Made by a program: the position numbers and the translations under genes
Shown here: piece after piece, positions 15,676 through 23,923 of the stretch
How positions within the stretch are numbered: the first letter of the stretch is position 1
How the letters are laid out: each line of letters starts with the position of its first letter
The notes under the pieces: model-generated
Seen by the model: the letters and a program-made list of their open reading frames with translations, nothing else
Databases searched by the model: none
What the model was told of the DNA's origin: nothing
Assembly (NCBI GenBank): GCA_020636315.1
Contig: JACJYA010000025.1
Span: 10,580 to 74,579, forward strand
Reading direction: 5' to 3'
From: Lewinellaceae bacterium
GTDB lineage: Bacteria > Bacteroidota > Bacteroidia > Chitinophagales > Saprospiraceae
DNA: 64,000 nucleotides

Positions 15676-17556
15676 TTATCCCTCCCGGACGATAAATACC
15701 GGTATGTTCACATTGTGGCGTACGGAATCCACAGTCGTCCCGAAGATGAGGTCTTTAAAGAAGCGGTGTCCGTGCGCGCCCAGGACGAGCAGTCCGGCGC
15801 CGAATTCATTTACTGCCCTCGGAATGCTCCTCTTCGGGTTGCCGAACCCCAGAAAGGTTTCCACCTTAATACCCCGGCCGGCCAGTTCTCTGGCATAGTA
15901 TTGCAGGCGTTCGGCATCGTCGCCGGCCTCTTTGTCACGGATCTCGTCTCCCAGAAGGAGAGCGCCGGCCGATTCTACAACATGAATAAGCAGGTAGGTG
16001 GTTTCAGGTGTCCCCAAAGATAGAGCATATTGCAGGGTTTGTTCGTCGATATCGCTGAAATCAATGGCGACGGCGATCTTTTTAAATTGTTTTGGGGGGG
16101 GAAACGATATGACGCCGGGGCTGGAGTGCAACCGGGTTCTCGGTTCCTGGAGGAATGACTGCACCAAGGGAGCGAGGGCGACGTAAAGCAATAGGGCGCC
16201 TGCTCCCAGTGCAACAGGCACAATAGTTAACCATAGCATTATCGGAGACCTGGAAGTTGTGATCCAGGAGGATATTTCATCGATGGCCAGTTTGACGTTC
16301 AACCCCACGATGATAAGCGCGGCCAGCCAGGAGAGGATCTTTATGGCCGGCCCGATGGCCAGTTTGCCCATCCTTCGCCGGTCACTGACAAAATGGATCA
16401 GAGGAATAATGGCGAAGCCAAGCTGGAGGCTGAGAATGACCTGGCTGAGTATGAGCAGTTCGCCGGTTACCTGTTCTCCGAGTATTACGATGGCAACAAC
16501 GGCTGGGATGATGGCCAGCGTGCGGGTGATGAGGCGCCGGATCCAGGGATGGATGCGCAGGTTGAGGTATCCTTCCATGACTACCTGCCCGGCCAGAGTG
16601 CCGGTGAGTGTCGAACTCTGGCCGGCAGCGATCAGAGCGACGGCAAAAAAGATGGGGGCGAGTTTCGACCCCAGCAGAGGCTGCAGAAACCGGTGCGCAT
16701 CCTGAATTTCCGAAACCTCATACATGCCAGCCCTGTAAAAAGTGGCGGCAGCCAGGATCAGAATAGCGGCATTGACAAAAAAAGCCATGTTGAGGGCAAT
16801 GGCCGAATCAATGAAGTTGAACCGCAGTGCTCCTTTTATTGCCGACAGGCCGGGGTCAAACTTCCGGGATTGAACCAGTGAGGAATGCAGGTAAAGGTTG
16901 TGGGGCATGACGGTGGCTCCAATGATCCCGATGGCGATGTACAGAGCCGATTCATCGGGAATACGTGGGATGAACCCTGCCGCCAGTGGCCCTATCTGCG
17001 GTTGGGCGAAGAACATTTCCACCAGGAAGGCCAGTCCGATAATGCCTATGAGCCCCACGATGAAGGCCTCCATAATGCGCATGCCCCGGTGAATGAGAAG
17101 CAGGAGGATAATAGTGTCCAGAAAAGTGAGCAATACCCCATACAGCAACGGCAGCCCGAAAAGCAGCTGAAGCCCGATAGCCATCCCCAGCACCTCCGCC
17201 AGGTCGGTGGCTGCGATCGCAATTTCTGCCAACAGGTAAAGCACCATATTGGTGGCGCGGCCGTAAGTTTCTTTTGAGGCCTGCGCCAGGTCGCGCCCGC
17301 TTACTATCCCCAGGCGGGAGCTGAGGCTTTGCAACAGCAGGGCCATGAGGTTGGACATGAGCAGCACCCAGATCAGCGCATAGCCGTAGCGGCTGCCCCC
17401 GGCGATATCGGTGGCCCAGTTACCCGGGTCCATATAGCCTACGCTGATCAGATAGGCAGGGCCCATGAAAGCGAAGAGTTTCCGGAAGAAACCCTTCTTT
17501 CGGGTTTCTACACTGGCGTTTACTTCTTCAAGAGACCGTGGAATGGGGGTAGCCAT
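15676..17556 (-). CDS. mntH: Nramp divalent metal transporter fused to a UspA domain
   Basis: Residues 1 to about 470 are a full Nramp transporter: YMDPGNWATDIAGGSRYGYA in TM1 (Asp-Pro-Gly-Asn metal site) and GATVMPHNLYLHSSLVQSR around TM6 (Met-Pro-His). The last 150 residues form a universal stress protein domain starting KKIAVAIDFSDIDEQTLQY and ending with GAHGHRFFKDLIFGTTVDSV, which keeps the GxHGH-x9-GT(T) nucleotide-binding pattern. The protein would import Mn2+/Fe2+ and perhaps sense nucleotide on the cytosolic side. One continuous frame, no sign of a frameshift, so the fusion is genuine. Confidence 0.92.
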   Translation of the reverse strand: MATPIPRSLEEVNASVETRKKGFFRKLFAFMGPAYLISVGYMDPGNWATDIAGGSRYGYALIWVLLMSNLMALLLQSLSSRLGIVSGRDLAQASKETYGRATNMVLYLLAEIAIAATDLAEVLGMAIGLQLLFGLPLLYGVLLTFLDTIILLLLIHRGMRIMEAFIVGLIGIIGLAFLVEMFFAQPQIGPLAAGFIPRIPDESALYIAIGIIGATVMPHNLYLHSSLVQSRKFDPGLSAIKGALRFNFIDSAIALNMAFFVNAAILILAAATFYRAGMYEVSEIQDAHRFLQPLLGSKLAPIFFAVALIAAGQSSTLTGTLAGQVVMEGYLNLRIHPWIRRLITRTLAIIPAVVAIVILGEQVTGELLILSQVILSLQLGFAIIPLIHFVSDRRRMGKLAIGPAIKILSWLAALIIVGLNVKLAIDEISSWITTSRSPIMLWLTIVPVALGAGALLLYVALAPLVQSFLQEPRTRLHSSPGVISFPPPKQFKKIAVAIDFSDIDEQTLQYALSLGTPETTYLLIHVVESAGALLLGDEIRDKEAGDDAERLQYYARELAGRGIKVETFLGFGNPKRSIPRAVNEFGAGLLVLGAHGHRFFKDLIFGTTVDSVRHNVNIPVFIVREG

Positions 17557-17596
17557 TTTGGGGTTTTGATATAAAGGTTTACTATTTTTCTTTTGT

Positions 17597-18190
17597 TCAG
17601 GCTACCTGTTGCCTTCCGGAAGCTGCAATGCGTTCGGCCCTGGCCTGTATGCGTTTTCTTGCGCGGGCCAGCCGCATCTTTACCGCACTTTCGGAGAGGC
17701 CGTAACGGGCCTGCAACTCAGTGATCGGGAGCCCTTCCAGATATTTTTCCTTCAGCAGGGCCCGGCAGCCTTCATCTGCCTCTGCCAGAGCAGTTTGCAT
17801 TGCATTCAGCAGTTGCTCCTTTTCCTGAGCAGGGCTGGGTATGAAAGGGTTGCTATTGATTTCGGAATAGCCTGTTGCAGTGTTGGCCAGCATTCTGTCG
17901 CACGCCCGGCCTTTGAGAAAGTCAATGCATTCGTTGCGAACGATCCGGAAGAGCCAGCCGGCGAACAGTTCGGTATTCCTCAACTGGCTGATCCGTTCTG
18001 CCGTGCGAAGAAAAGCCTCCTGGGCAATATCCATCGCGCCTTCCCGGTCGTGGGTAAAGCGGATGCAATAGGCAAAGACGTTCTCAAAATAACGCCGGTA
18101 CAATTCTCCGAAATACTGTCCGTTGTGGGTGCGTTGATAAGCGCCTGCAAGCTGGGCCTCGGTCATTTGGGAAAGATCAGAAGCTACCAT
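17597..18190 (-). CDS. ECF-type RNA polymerase sigma factor
   Basis: 197 residues from ATG 18190. Region 2 is seen in YFGELYRRYFENVFAYCIRF with DIAQEAFLRTAERI, region 4 in CRALLKEKYLEGLPITELQA followed by the helix-turn-helix YGLSESAVKMRLARARKR. No anti-sigma factor is adjacent, so its control is unclear. The frame extends upstream to 18343 but that part translates a repeat-rich spacer. The target genes are unknown; the gene lies 40 bp upstream of the Nramp-UspA gene and may form an operon with it. Confidence 0.88.
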   Translation of the reverse strand: MVASDLSQMTEAQLAGAYQRTHNGQYFGELYRRYFENVFAYCIRFTHDREGAMDIAQEAFLRTAERISQLRNTELFAGWLFRIVRNECIDFLKGRACDRMLANTATGYSEINSNPFIPSPAQEKEQLLNAMQTALAEADEGCRALLKEKYLEGLPITELQARYGLSESAVKMRLARARKRIQARAERIAASGRQQVA

Positions 18191-18363
18191 TGTTCTATGT
18201 TTTTGTTTTCGACAAAATTTACAGATGAAGGTAAAGCTCCCGGACACTTCGCGAAGGAATAATCGGTGAGGCCGTGAAATGTATCGTTGAAGGAGGATGA
18301 GAGGCCGGTGAAAGGGTAGGAGAGGAGTGGGGGGGTGAGGCATTGCGGTTTTGAGGTATTGTG

Positions 18364-18417
18364 GTTAACCCGCTGGTTTCCAGAAACCCAGGAACCCAGA
18401 AACTATGAACAGTCCCA
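18364..18417 (-). repeat. Dispersed element family 1, copy in the kinase-sigma spacer
   Basis: Minus strand: GGGACTGTTCATAGTTTCTG, more GTTTCTGG units, then CTGGAAACCAGCGGGTTA. It follows the stop-anchored array of the kinase gene. Beyond it (about 18300-18360) the spacer continues in CCnCAAnn-like octamers before the sigma factor promoter region. Confidence 0.65.
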
Positions 18418-18425
18418 TGGCGCCA

Positions 18426-18461
18426 CCCAGAAACCCAGAAACCCAAAACCCACCAGCCTCA
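18426..18461 (-). repeat. Stop-anchored octamer array TTTCTGGG after the hybrid kinase
   Basis: Minus strand from the TGA stop (18459-18461): CTGGTGGG, a 7-bp TTTTGGG, then TTTCTGGG twice. One unit is short by a base, so the register is less perfect than at other genes. The unit is the same as at 28323-28360. Confidence 0.55.
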
Positions 18462-20672
18462 CTCCTCACACAGCGGAAGCACTTCTTCTCTGATCTTTCG
18501 CAGTGCTTTCTCCGTTATCCGGCTGATTTTTTCCAAAAGTAAGGGCAAGTTTTCTCCGTCGGGGGCATCCCCCCTGGCCGCCAGTTCCAGTTGGCTGAGC
18601 AACTGGCCGAGTGGGGCTTCCATCCCCATATAGGCCGCAGTGCTTTTCATGCTGTGAGCAGTAGTTGCCAGGTTGGAAAGATCCTGCTTGTGGAAGGAAG
18701 CATGGAGTTTTTCAAGTTCCAGAGGAGCCTGAGACAGAAAAATTCCGGCCAGTTCGGCCAGGGCGGCTTTGCTTCCGCCCGCCACTTCCATGAGGTAGTC
18801 GTAATCAATTTCAAGTACGGGTTCTTCCTGCAATGCTTCGGGGGGAGGGGCCGGCTGGCGGGGGGCTTGTTGTTGAATGGCCCGCAGCAGGTCCTGTTCG
18901 CGGATGGGTTTGCTGAGGTAGTCATTCATACCAGCGGACAGGCATTTTTCCCGTTCGCCGGGCATGGCGTGAGCGGTCATGGCAATGATGGGAATGTTAA
19001 ACCCGAGCTTGCGGATCTCCCGGGAGGCCGAGTATCCATCCATGACGGGCATCTGCAGGTCCATCAGGACCAGGCCGAAGGATTTTTCTTTTAGCAGGTT
19101 GATGGCCTCAAGGCCATTGCCGGCAATAGTAAATTCCACCCCCATGCGGCCGAGCATCAAGCCGGCTATGTGCTGGTTCATGGGGTTGTCTTCGGCCACC
19201 AGTATCTTCAGGCCTTCGGGGAGGGGCGGAGAGGAAGCGTTTTGCATTTCAGTTATCCGGGAAGGTACCGGCCCTTCCCCCTCAGCGAGAGTTCGGTAGG
19301 GCAGCTCCAGGTAGAAGGTGGAGCCCTGGTTTTCGCGGCTGCGCACATAAATGTGGCCTCCCTGTAACTCCGCCAGCTTACTGACGATAGACAGGCCCAG
19401 GCCTGCTCCTCCGTATTTACGGGTGGTGTCGGTGGCTGCCTGTTCAAAGCGTTCGAAGATGGTTTCCAGTTTTTCTCTGGGAATGCCAATGCCGGAGTCC
19501 TGAACCTTAAAACTGAGCCAGGCCACCTGTTCTTCTTCCCGGATATTCTTCACCCATAGATCGATGCCGCCCCGGCTGGTGAATTTTATGCCGTTGCTGA
19601 TCAGGTTGCCCAGCATCTGGGTCAGCCGGGTAGGGTCGCCGACTACAACATCGGGAACATCCTGCAAGGGGTGGATTTTCAGCCAGAGGCCTTTTCTGGC
19701 GGCCTGATGGCGGAACATCTGCCCGATGGAATGCAGCAGGGGCCCGAGCTGGAAAGGAATGGCCTCAAAACGGACCATGCCGGCTTCCAGCTTTGAAAGG
19801 TCGAGAATATCATTGACGATGGCAAGCAGAGCGTTTCCCGCCGTTTCTATCCCCTGGGCAAATTCCTGCTGGCCGGGTTTCAGGGGGGTGCTGGCCAGCA
19901 TGCTGGAATAACCGAGGATGGCGTTGAGCGGGGTGCGGATCTCATGGCTCATGTTTGCCAGGAATTGCTCTTTGGTACGGGCTGCGCTCTCCGCTGCTTC
20001 CAGTGCGTGGTTGAGCGACTCTTCGGCCTTTCGGTCCCTTTTGACACCTCTGAAAACGGCAAAAACGGCAAGAATTATGACGACGGAAAAGATCAGGGAA
20101 ATGAAAAAGTTGAACCACTGGTCCCGGCGGTCATGGGCCTGCCCTTTGAGGTGGAGCTGGTGGATGTCGGCAGCCTTTTTATCCAGTAAATCAGACCGGA
20201 TGCGGTTAAATTCATCGGCCCGGCCGGTATCCGTATTCCGGGCCGGCCGGGCGCCCTGCCATTGGGCGATCTGAAGGCCGGCCTGCTCGAGATGGTGTTG
20301 GACAAAAAGTTCGAGGCTGTCCCGGTTGGTGTCATCTGCAGGCAGCATGCTACTGAGCTGTCCGGTTTTTTCCTGAAGGTGCAGAATGTGGTTTTCGATA
20401 TCGGGTAGCAACACCGAATCGGCGGCAGTCCGAAGTTTCGCAAGAGAGAGGTTGAGCTTTGCCGTTTCGTCCTCCACGGCGTTGATGGCCTCCGAGAGGC
20501 GGAGATATTCTTCAACGACCTGCCTGGCCTGTTCCTTGTTTTCCAGTGTTCGGCGATAGTGAGAACGATACAGGAAGATCAGCGCCAGCCCGATGGCCAT
20601 AAAGAGGATGGCCTGGAGTTCTATGTTCCATTTCCGAGGGGTTTGCAAAAGCGCTTTGAGGGCCTCTTTCAT
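18459..20672 (-). CDS. Hybrid histidine kinase with receiver and HPt domains
   Basis: 737 residues. TM1 (about 18-36), a helical periplasmic sensor segment (about 40-185, CHASE3-like), TM2 (about 187-207), HisKA with phospho-acceptor His243 (MSHEIRTPLN), HATPase with DSGIGIP and GGAGLGLSI, a receiver with Asp538 (LMDLQMPVMDG) and an HPt domain with His673 (TAHSMKS). This is the tripartite BarA/ArcB layout: His-Asp-His phosphorelay. The gene starts 12 bp after the LytTR regulator and is surely co-transcribed, making that regulator the likely final acceptor. The signal sensed is unknown. Confidence 0.93.
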   Translation of the reverse strand: MKEALKALLQTPRKWNIELQAILFMAIGLALIFLYRSHYRRTLENKEQARQVVEEYLRLSEAINAVEDETAKLNLSLAKLRTAADSVLLPDIENHILHLQEKTGQLSSMLPADDTNRDSLELFVQHHLEQAGLQIAQWQGARPARNTDTGRADEFNRIRSDLLDKKAADIHQLHLKGQAHDRRDQWFNFFISLIFSVVIILAVFAVFRGVKRDRKAEESLNHALEAAESAARTKEQFLANMSHEIRTPLNAILGYSSMLASTPLKPGQQEFAQGIETAGNALLAIVNDILDLSKLEAGMVRFEAIPFQLGPLLHSIGQMFRHQAARKGLWLKIHPLQDVPDVVVGDPTRLTQMLGNLISNGIKFTSRGGIDLWVKNIREEEQVAWLSFKVQDSGIGIPREKLETIFERFEQAATDTTRKYGGAGLGLSIVSKLAELQGGHIYVRSRENQGSTFYLELPYRTLAEGEGPVPSRITEMQNASSPPLPEGLKILVAEDNPMNQHIAGLMLGRMGVEFTIAGNGLEAINLLKEKSFGLVLMDLQMPVMDGYSASREIRKLGFNIPIIAMTAHAMPGEREKCLSAGMNDYLSKPIREQDLLRAIQQQAPRQPAPPPEALQEEPVLEIDYDYLMEVAGGSKAALAELAGIFLSQAPLELEKLHASFHKQDLSNLATTAHSMKSTAAYMGMEAPLGQLLSQLELAARGDAPDGENLPLLLEKISRITEKALRKIREEVLPLCEE

Positions 20673-20684
20673 GGCGGCTTGGTA

Positions 20685-21377
20685 TCAGATGAGGTTGATT
20701 CGGCTAAGCAGTTCCTTTTTGACTTTTTCGCTTAATGGGATCACCTCATTTTGGATGACGATCATGTTGTCGGCGATGCTGTCGATCTTATCCTGGGCGA
20801 CGATGTAAGAGCGGTGGCAGCGAAAGAACTGCCCATCGGGAAGTTTTTCCTGCAGGGCTTTCATGCTCATGAGGATCATGTATTTTTTTCCCGGCGTCGC
20901 AATCCGGACGTAGTCCCCCATTGCTTCAACGAAGAGAATATCGTCAAAATCAATGCGGACCAGGGTATTGTCAACCCGGGCGAAAAGATAGTCCCGGGGC
21001 GGTTCAGCCTGGGGAACCCTGCTTTTCTCATCCATTCTGCTAACCGCCTGCAGCAGCCGTGCCAGAGTGACAGGTTTAACGATATAATCGAGCACTTTCA
21101 GGCTGAAGGCCTCCACGGCATAATCCGCTTTGGAAGTGATCAGGATGACTTCCGGCAGGCGGCTAAGGCTTTTGAGCAATTCGAGCCCGCTCATTTCGGG
21201 CATTTCTACATCGAGCAGAAGCAGGTCGGCAGGGTTGTTTTGCAGGTACTGAAAGGCTTCGGCAGCGCTGTTGCATTCCTGCACCAGTTCCAGTTCCGGA
21301 ACCTGCCGGGCCAGGTGGCGCAGGGCAGTTCTTGCCATGGGGTTATCATCCACAATTATACACTTCTTGACGCTCAT
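20685..21377 (-). CDS. LytTR-family response regulator
   Basis: 230 residues: receiver domain with Asp56 (DLLLLDVEMPEMSGLELL), the switch Lys in YIVKPVTLARLLQAVSRM, then a LytTR DNA-binding domain recognised by FARVDNTLVRIDFDDILFVE and the late FFRCHRSYIVAQDKID. It should bind DNA as a phosphorylated dimer. First gene of a two-gene operon with a tripartite hybrid kinase. Divergent from the alpha/beta hydrolase gene; the 97-bp shared region has an AAAAGTGA...TCACTTT inverted repeat (21471-21493) that could be an operator. Confidence 0.92.
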   Translation of the reverse strand: MSVKKCIIVDDNPMARTALRHLARQVPELELVQECNSAAEAFQYLQNNPADLLLLDVEMPEMSGLELLKSLSRLPEVILITSKADYAVEAFSLKVLDYIVKPVTLARLLQAVSRMDEKSRVPQAEPPRDYLFARVDNTLVRIDFDDILFVEAMGDYVRIATPGKKYMILMSMKALQEKLPDGQFFRCHRSYIVAQDKIDSIADNMIVIQNEVIPLSEKVKKELLSRINLI

Positions 21378-21579
21378 CCCAATTTGTCGGTTAGTGATAG
21401 CAGTCGAAATTACGAAAAAAAAGGAAGGGTTGCAGAGCAGCCCATAGACTAATGAACGATTTTTTAACGGAAAAGTGACCCTGGTTTCACTTTGGGTCTT
21501 TACGGCAAATACCGCGTTGGGGGTTTATTCAGCTCCCTTACAGCCTTTGATTTTTGCCGGGCTGGTTTCAACTGACAAT

Positions 21580-22446
21580 ATGCGTATGAAAACTTCATCG
21601 TTCGAGGTATCAGGCGGCAGGGTGGTGGCTTACAACCTTTATGGTGAGGAGGCACACTTCCCGGTGGTGTTCTTTCACGGGATGGGGGGGTCGCGCAACA
21701 GTATCGCCATCGATGAGGGCTGGCTGAGGCAAAAGCAATGGTCGGTTGTCAGTTTCGACCGCCCTGGTGTAGGTTGTTCCGGGGCTTTGCCCTCCTATAC
21801 TCTGGAGCAGGTAGCTGCCGACGCTGCTGCGCTGATAGCCCATCTGGGCCACAAGCAATGCGCAGCTTACGGGTGGTCGGCCGGAGGAGCTTTCGCCATG
21901 GCATTTGCCGTTGGCTTTCCGGAAATGGTGGATTTTCTGGCCCTTGCCGGAACGGCGGTGCCGGCCGGAGACGGTAAACATCGTTGGTGGCCTGCCGACA
22001 GAATGCAGTGGCTGGCGTTTACCAGTTGCCGGCTGCCGTTGCTGGCAAGGCTCTGCTTTCGCCTGGCTGCCAGGCGTTATTCCCGAAATCCGGAATCCGC
22101 TCTGGAAAGGGTGGTTAACCGGATGAGCCCTTCCGACCGGCAGCTGATGCAGTTACCGGCGGTGAAGGCCCTCTTTCGCCGGGCTTCGGATGATGCCTGG
22201 AGCAGGGGGGGGCATGGCCCTTTTTGCGATGCCCGCGCCATCGGGCGCCGGCTTTCCGGATGCCTGGATGACGTTCGGATGCCGGTCCATCTGTGGTCGG
22301 GTGAAGAGGATTCCGTTTCCCCTGTCGGCAGGGCCCAAAAACTGAGTGGCCACTTTTCCAAAGCAACTGTACACCAGGTAAAAGCGGCCGGCCACCTGCT
22401 CTATCTTCAGAATATCAAACAAATACTGGAGGTCTCACTGTGGTAA
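21580..22446 (+). CDS. Alpha/beta hydrolase
   Basis: 288 residues, alpha/beta hydrolase fold. Oxyanion segment FFHGMGGSRNS, nucleophile elbow YGWSAGGAF (Ser), acid residue in WSGEEDSVSP and catalytic His in KAAGHLLYLQN; all are in the right order and spacing. No signal peptide from this start, so cytosolic. I chose ATG 21580 (an ATG six bases later is as good); the frame from 21475 has a poor N-terminus and overlaps the promoter region. Substrate unknown. Confidence 0.85.
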   Translation: MRMKTSSFEVSGGRVVAYNLYGEEAHFPVVFFHGMGGSRNSIAIDEGWLRQKQWSVVSFDRPGVGCSGALPSYTLEQVAADAAALIAHLGHKQCAAYGWSAGGAFAMAFAVGFPEMVDFLALAGTAVPAGDGKHRWWPADRMQWLAFTSCRLPLLARLCFRLAARRYSRNPESALERVVNRMSPSDRQLMQLPAVKALFRRASDDAWSRGGHGPFCDARAIGRRLSGCLDDVRMPVHLWSGEEDSVSPVGRAQKLSGHFSKATVHQVKAAGHLLYLQNIKQILEVSLW

Positions 22447-22544
22447 AATTTTTTTGAAGAATTTTTGTGGCCTGGCGCCGGGCTCCGGTCTTTATTACAG
22501 AATTGCGATTCACAAGTTCTTAATCCACTTAAACTAAAATTGCT

Positions 22545-23120
22545 ATGAAAAAGCACATCGTTTTATTTGCCCTGCTGCTATTGGCCGCCGGGGCCGCTTC
22601 GGCTCAGGACGAGCTCTTTGAAGCCAAACTTACCAAAGAGAAAGTGCCTGCTGTAGTGCTTGCTTCAGTGGAAAAAGACTTTCCCGATGCTATCATCACA
22701 GAGTACAACGCCTTGCCGGTAACCATCCTGGAAGAAGGGTGGGTGATCACCAAGGACAAGCCAATGGACGGAAAGTACGATACGTATTACCTGACCATTA
22801 AAGGAAAGAACTTTGATGGCAAGGCTACTTATAACGCTAATGGTGAACTGGTCTCTGCTCAGGAGTATGCCAAAGATATCCCGTTGCCTCTTAATGTGGA
22901 ACGGGCTATCGGCAAGCGGTATCCGGGTTGGGGTATAAGCAAAGACCACATGTCCTCAACCTTTTATAAAGGCGACAGGAAGAAAACCTATTACCACGTC
23001 AAACTGTCGAAAGGCCCCGAATACGTAACAGTCGTTTTCGACGGCCATGGCAATGAGGTCAAACAAGGAAGGCTCCACGGCAAGGAAAAAGGCCGGGAGA
23101 TGAACCGGGATGAGGGATAA
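22545..23120 (+). CDS. Secreted PepSY-like protein
   Basis: 191 residues with a Sec signal peptide cleaved near AAGAASAQ. The mature part contains two PepSY-like (BLIP-fold, PF11396-type) segments: KVPAVVLASVEKDFPDAIIT with the strands after it, and LPLNVERAIGKRYPGWGISK with YYHVKLSKGPEYVTVVFD. Such proteins are common in Bacteroidota and their job is not known; they lack enzyme motifs. The stop codon is followed by a GGTTGR hexamer array. Confidence 0.75.
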   Translation: MKKHIVLFALLLLAAGAASAQDELFEAKLTKEKVPAVVLASVEKDFPDAIITEYNALPVTILEEGWVITKDKPMDGKYDTYYLTIKGKNFDGKATYNANGELVSAQEYAKDIPLPLNVERAIGKRYPGWGISKDHMSSTFYKGDRKKTYYHVKLSKGPEYVTVVFDGHGNEVKQGRLHGKEKGREMNRDEG

Positions 23121-23124
23121 GCCA

Positions 23125-23166
23125 GGTTGAGGTTGGGGTTGAGGCAAAGGTTGGGGTTGAGGGACT
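23125..23166 (+). repeat. Hexamer array GGTTGR after the PepSY-like gene
   Basis: Seven hexamers in register starting 5 bases after the stop at 23120: GGTTGA and GGTTGG alternate with one GGCAAA variant. The last unit runs into a family 1 element (23161). Reverse-complement units lie on the far side of that element (23324-23341). Confidence 0.7.
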
Positions 23167-23270
23167 GTTTCTGGTTTTTCACCCTGCTGAGGAACGAAGA
23201 CGGGCTGAGTTCCTGGTTGTCTGGAAACCAGTGGGTTAGCGTAACGCGGGAACACTTAATTGAACTATCC
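23161..23270 (+). repeat. Dispersed element family 1, long copy
   Basis: Starts GGGACTGTTTCTGG, holds the core CTGGAAACCAGTGGGTTAGC (23221-23240) and ends CACTTAATTGAACTATC. Its closest relative is at 47188-47345 on the other strand, which shares both the core and the GTTAGC-TAACGCGG and TTAATTGAACTATC ends. No coding potential. Confidence 0.7.
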
Positions 23271-23323
23271 CGCCAACGAAGCAATACGGATAAAATATTC
23301 CTTTCCCCGGGCGTTCTTCGGAC

Positions 23324-23341
23324 TCAGCCTTAACCTCAAAC
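23324..23341 (-). repeat. Inverted hexamer units matching the GGTTGR array
   Basis: TCAGCC, TTAACC and TCAAAC in register, the reverse complement of the 23125-23166 unit. The 20 bases around it resemble the array at 25141-25170. Confidence 0.5.
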
Positions 23342-23412
23342 CTCACGTTAATTAGATTTTTTGAAAATCAATGAGGCCCGTGCTCCCGATGGCTCTATAA
23401 AATTATCGCGCT

Positions 23413-23862
23413 ATGAAAAAGACAATTTTTGCAATAACCATCGCTATGCTTGGTTTCGCCTCCTGTGACCAGGCGCCTGCTCCTTCGGACCAGGCAATAT
23501 TGCGAACCAAAGAAAATACGACGGTATTCGAAGATGAGGCTGTTACTGACGCCAACCGGTCGGTACAGGCCTTTGGCGAGGCTATGGAAGCCTTTGACAG
23601 AGGAGACAAGGAGGCTGTCGCCCGCCACTTGCAGACGGGGGTCGATGCGTTGGTCAACGAAGGCAAAAGCCTGAACGGCGAGGTCAAAACCCGCCTGGAA
23701 CGGGCAATCAAACGGCTTGAACGGCTTCAGGCAGATTTCCGGGAAGGAAAGATAGCTACTGCCGATGACCTTCTGAACGCCATCTCCGAGGCGGAAAAAG
23801 ACGTGCCTCACAAGTTGATATCGGGTTATACAGAGGAAGAGGTGGAACCCGAAAATGAATGA
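23413..23862 (+). CDS. Small lipoprotein, function unknown
   Basis: 149 residues. The N-terminus is a lipoprotein signal ending in LGFASC, so a lipid-anchored periplasmic or outer-membrane protein. The mature part is almost all charged helix (from VQAFGEAMEAFDRGDKEAV to the ISEAEKDVPHKL region) and probably forms a helical hairpin or bundle. No family recognised. It precedes the MoxR-type ATPase gene by 61 bp and may be in the same transcript. Confidence 0.7.
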   Translation: MKKTIFAITIAMLGFASCDQAPAPSDQAILRTKENTTVFEDEAVTDANRSVQAFGEAMEAFDRGDKEAVARHLQTGVDALVNEGKSLNGEVKTRLERAIKRLERLQADFREGKIATADDLLNAISEAEKDVPHKLISGYTEEEVEPENE

Positions 23863-23923
23863 TGCCTGTTGTTGAGCCGGCCTTTGCCCGGAAAATCCTA
23901 ACTTGGGGGCAAAGAATAAAAAA

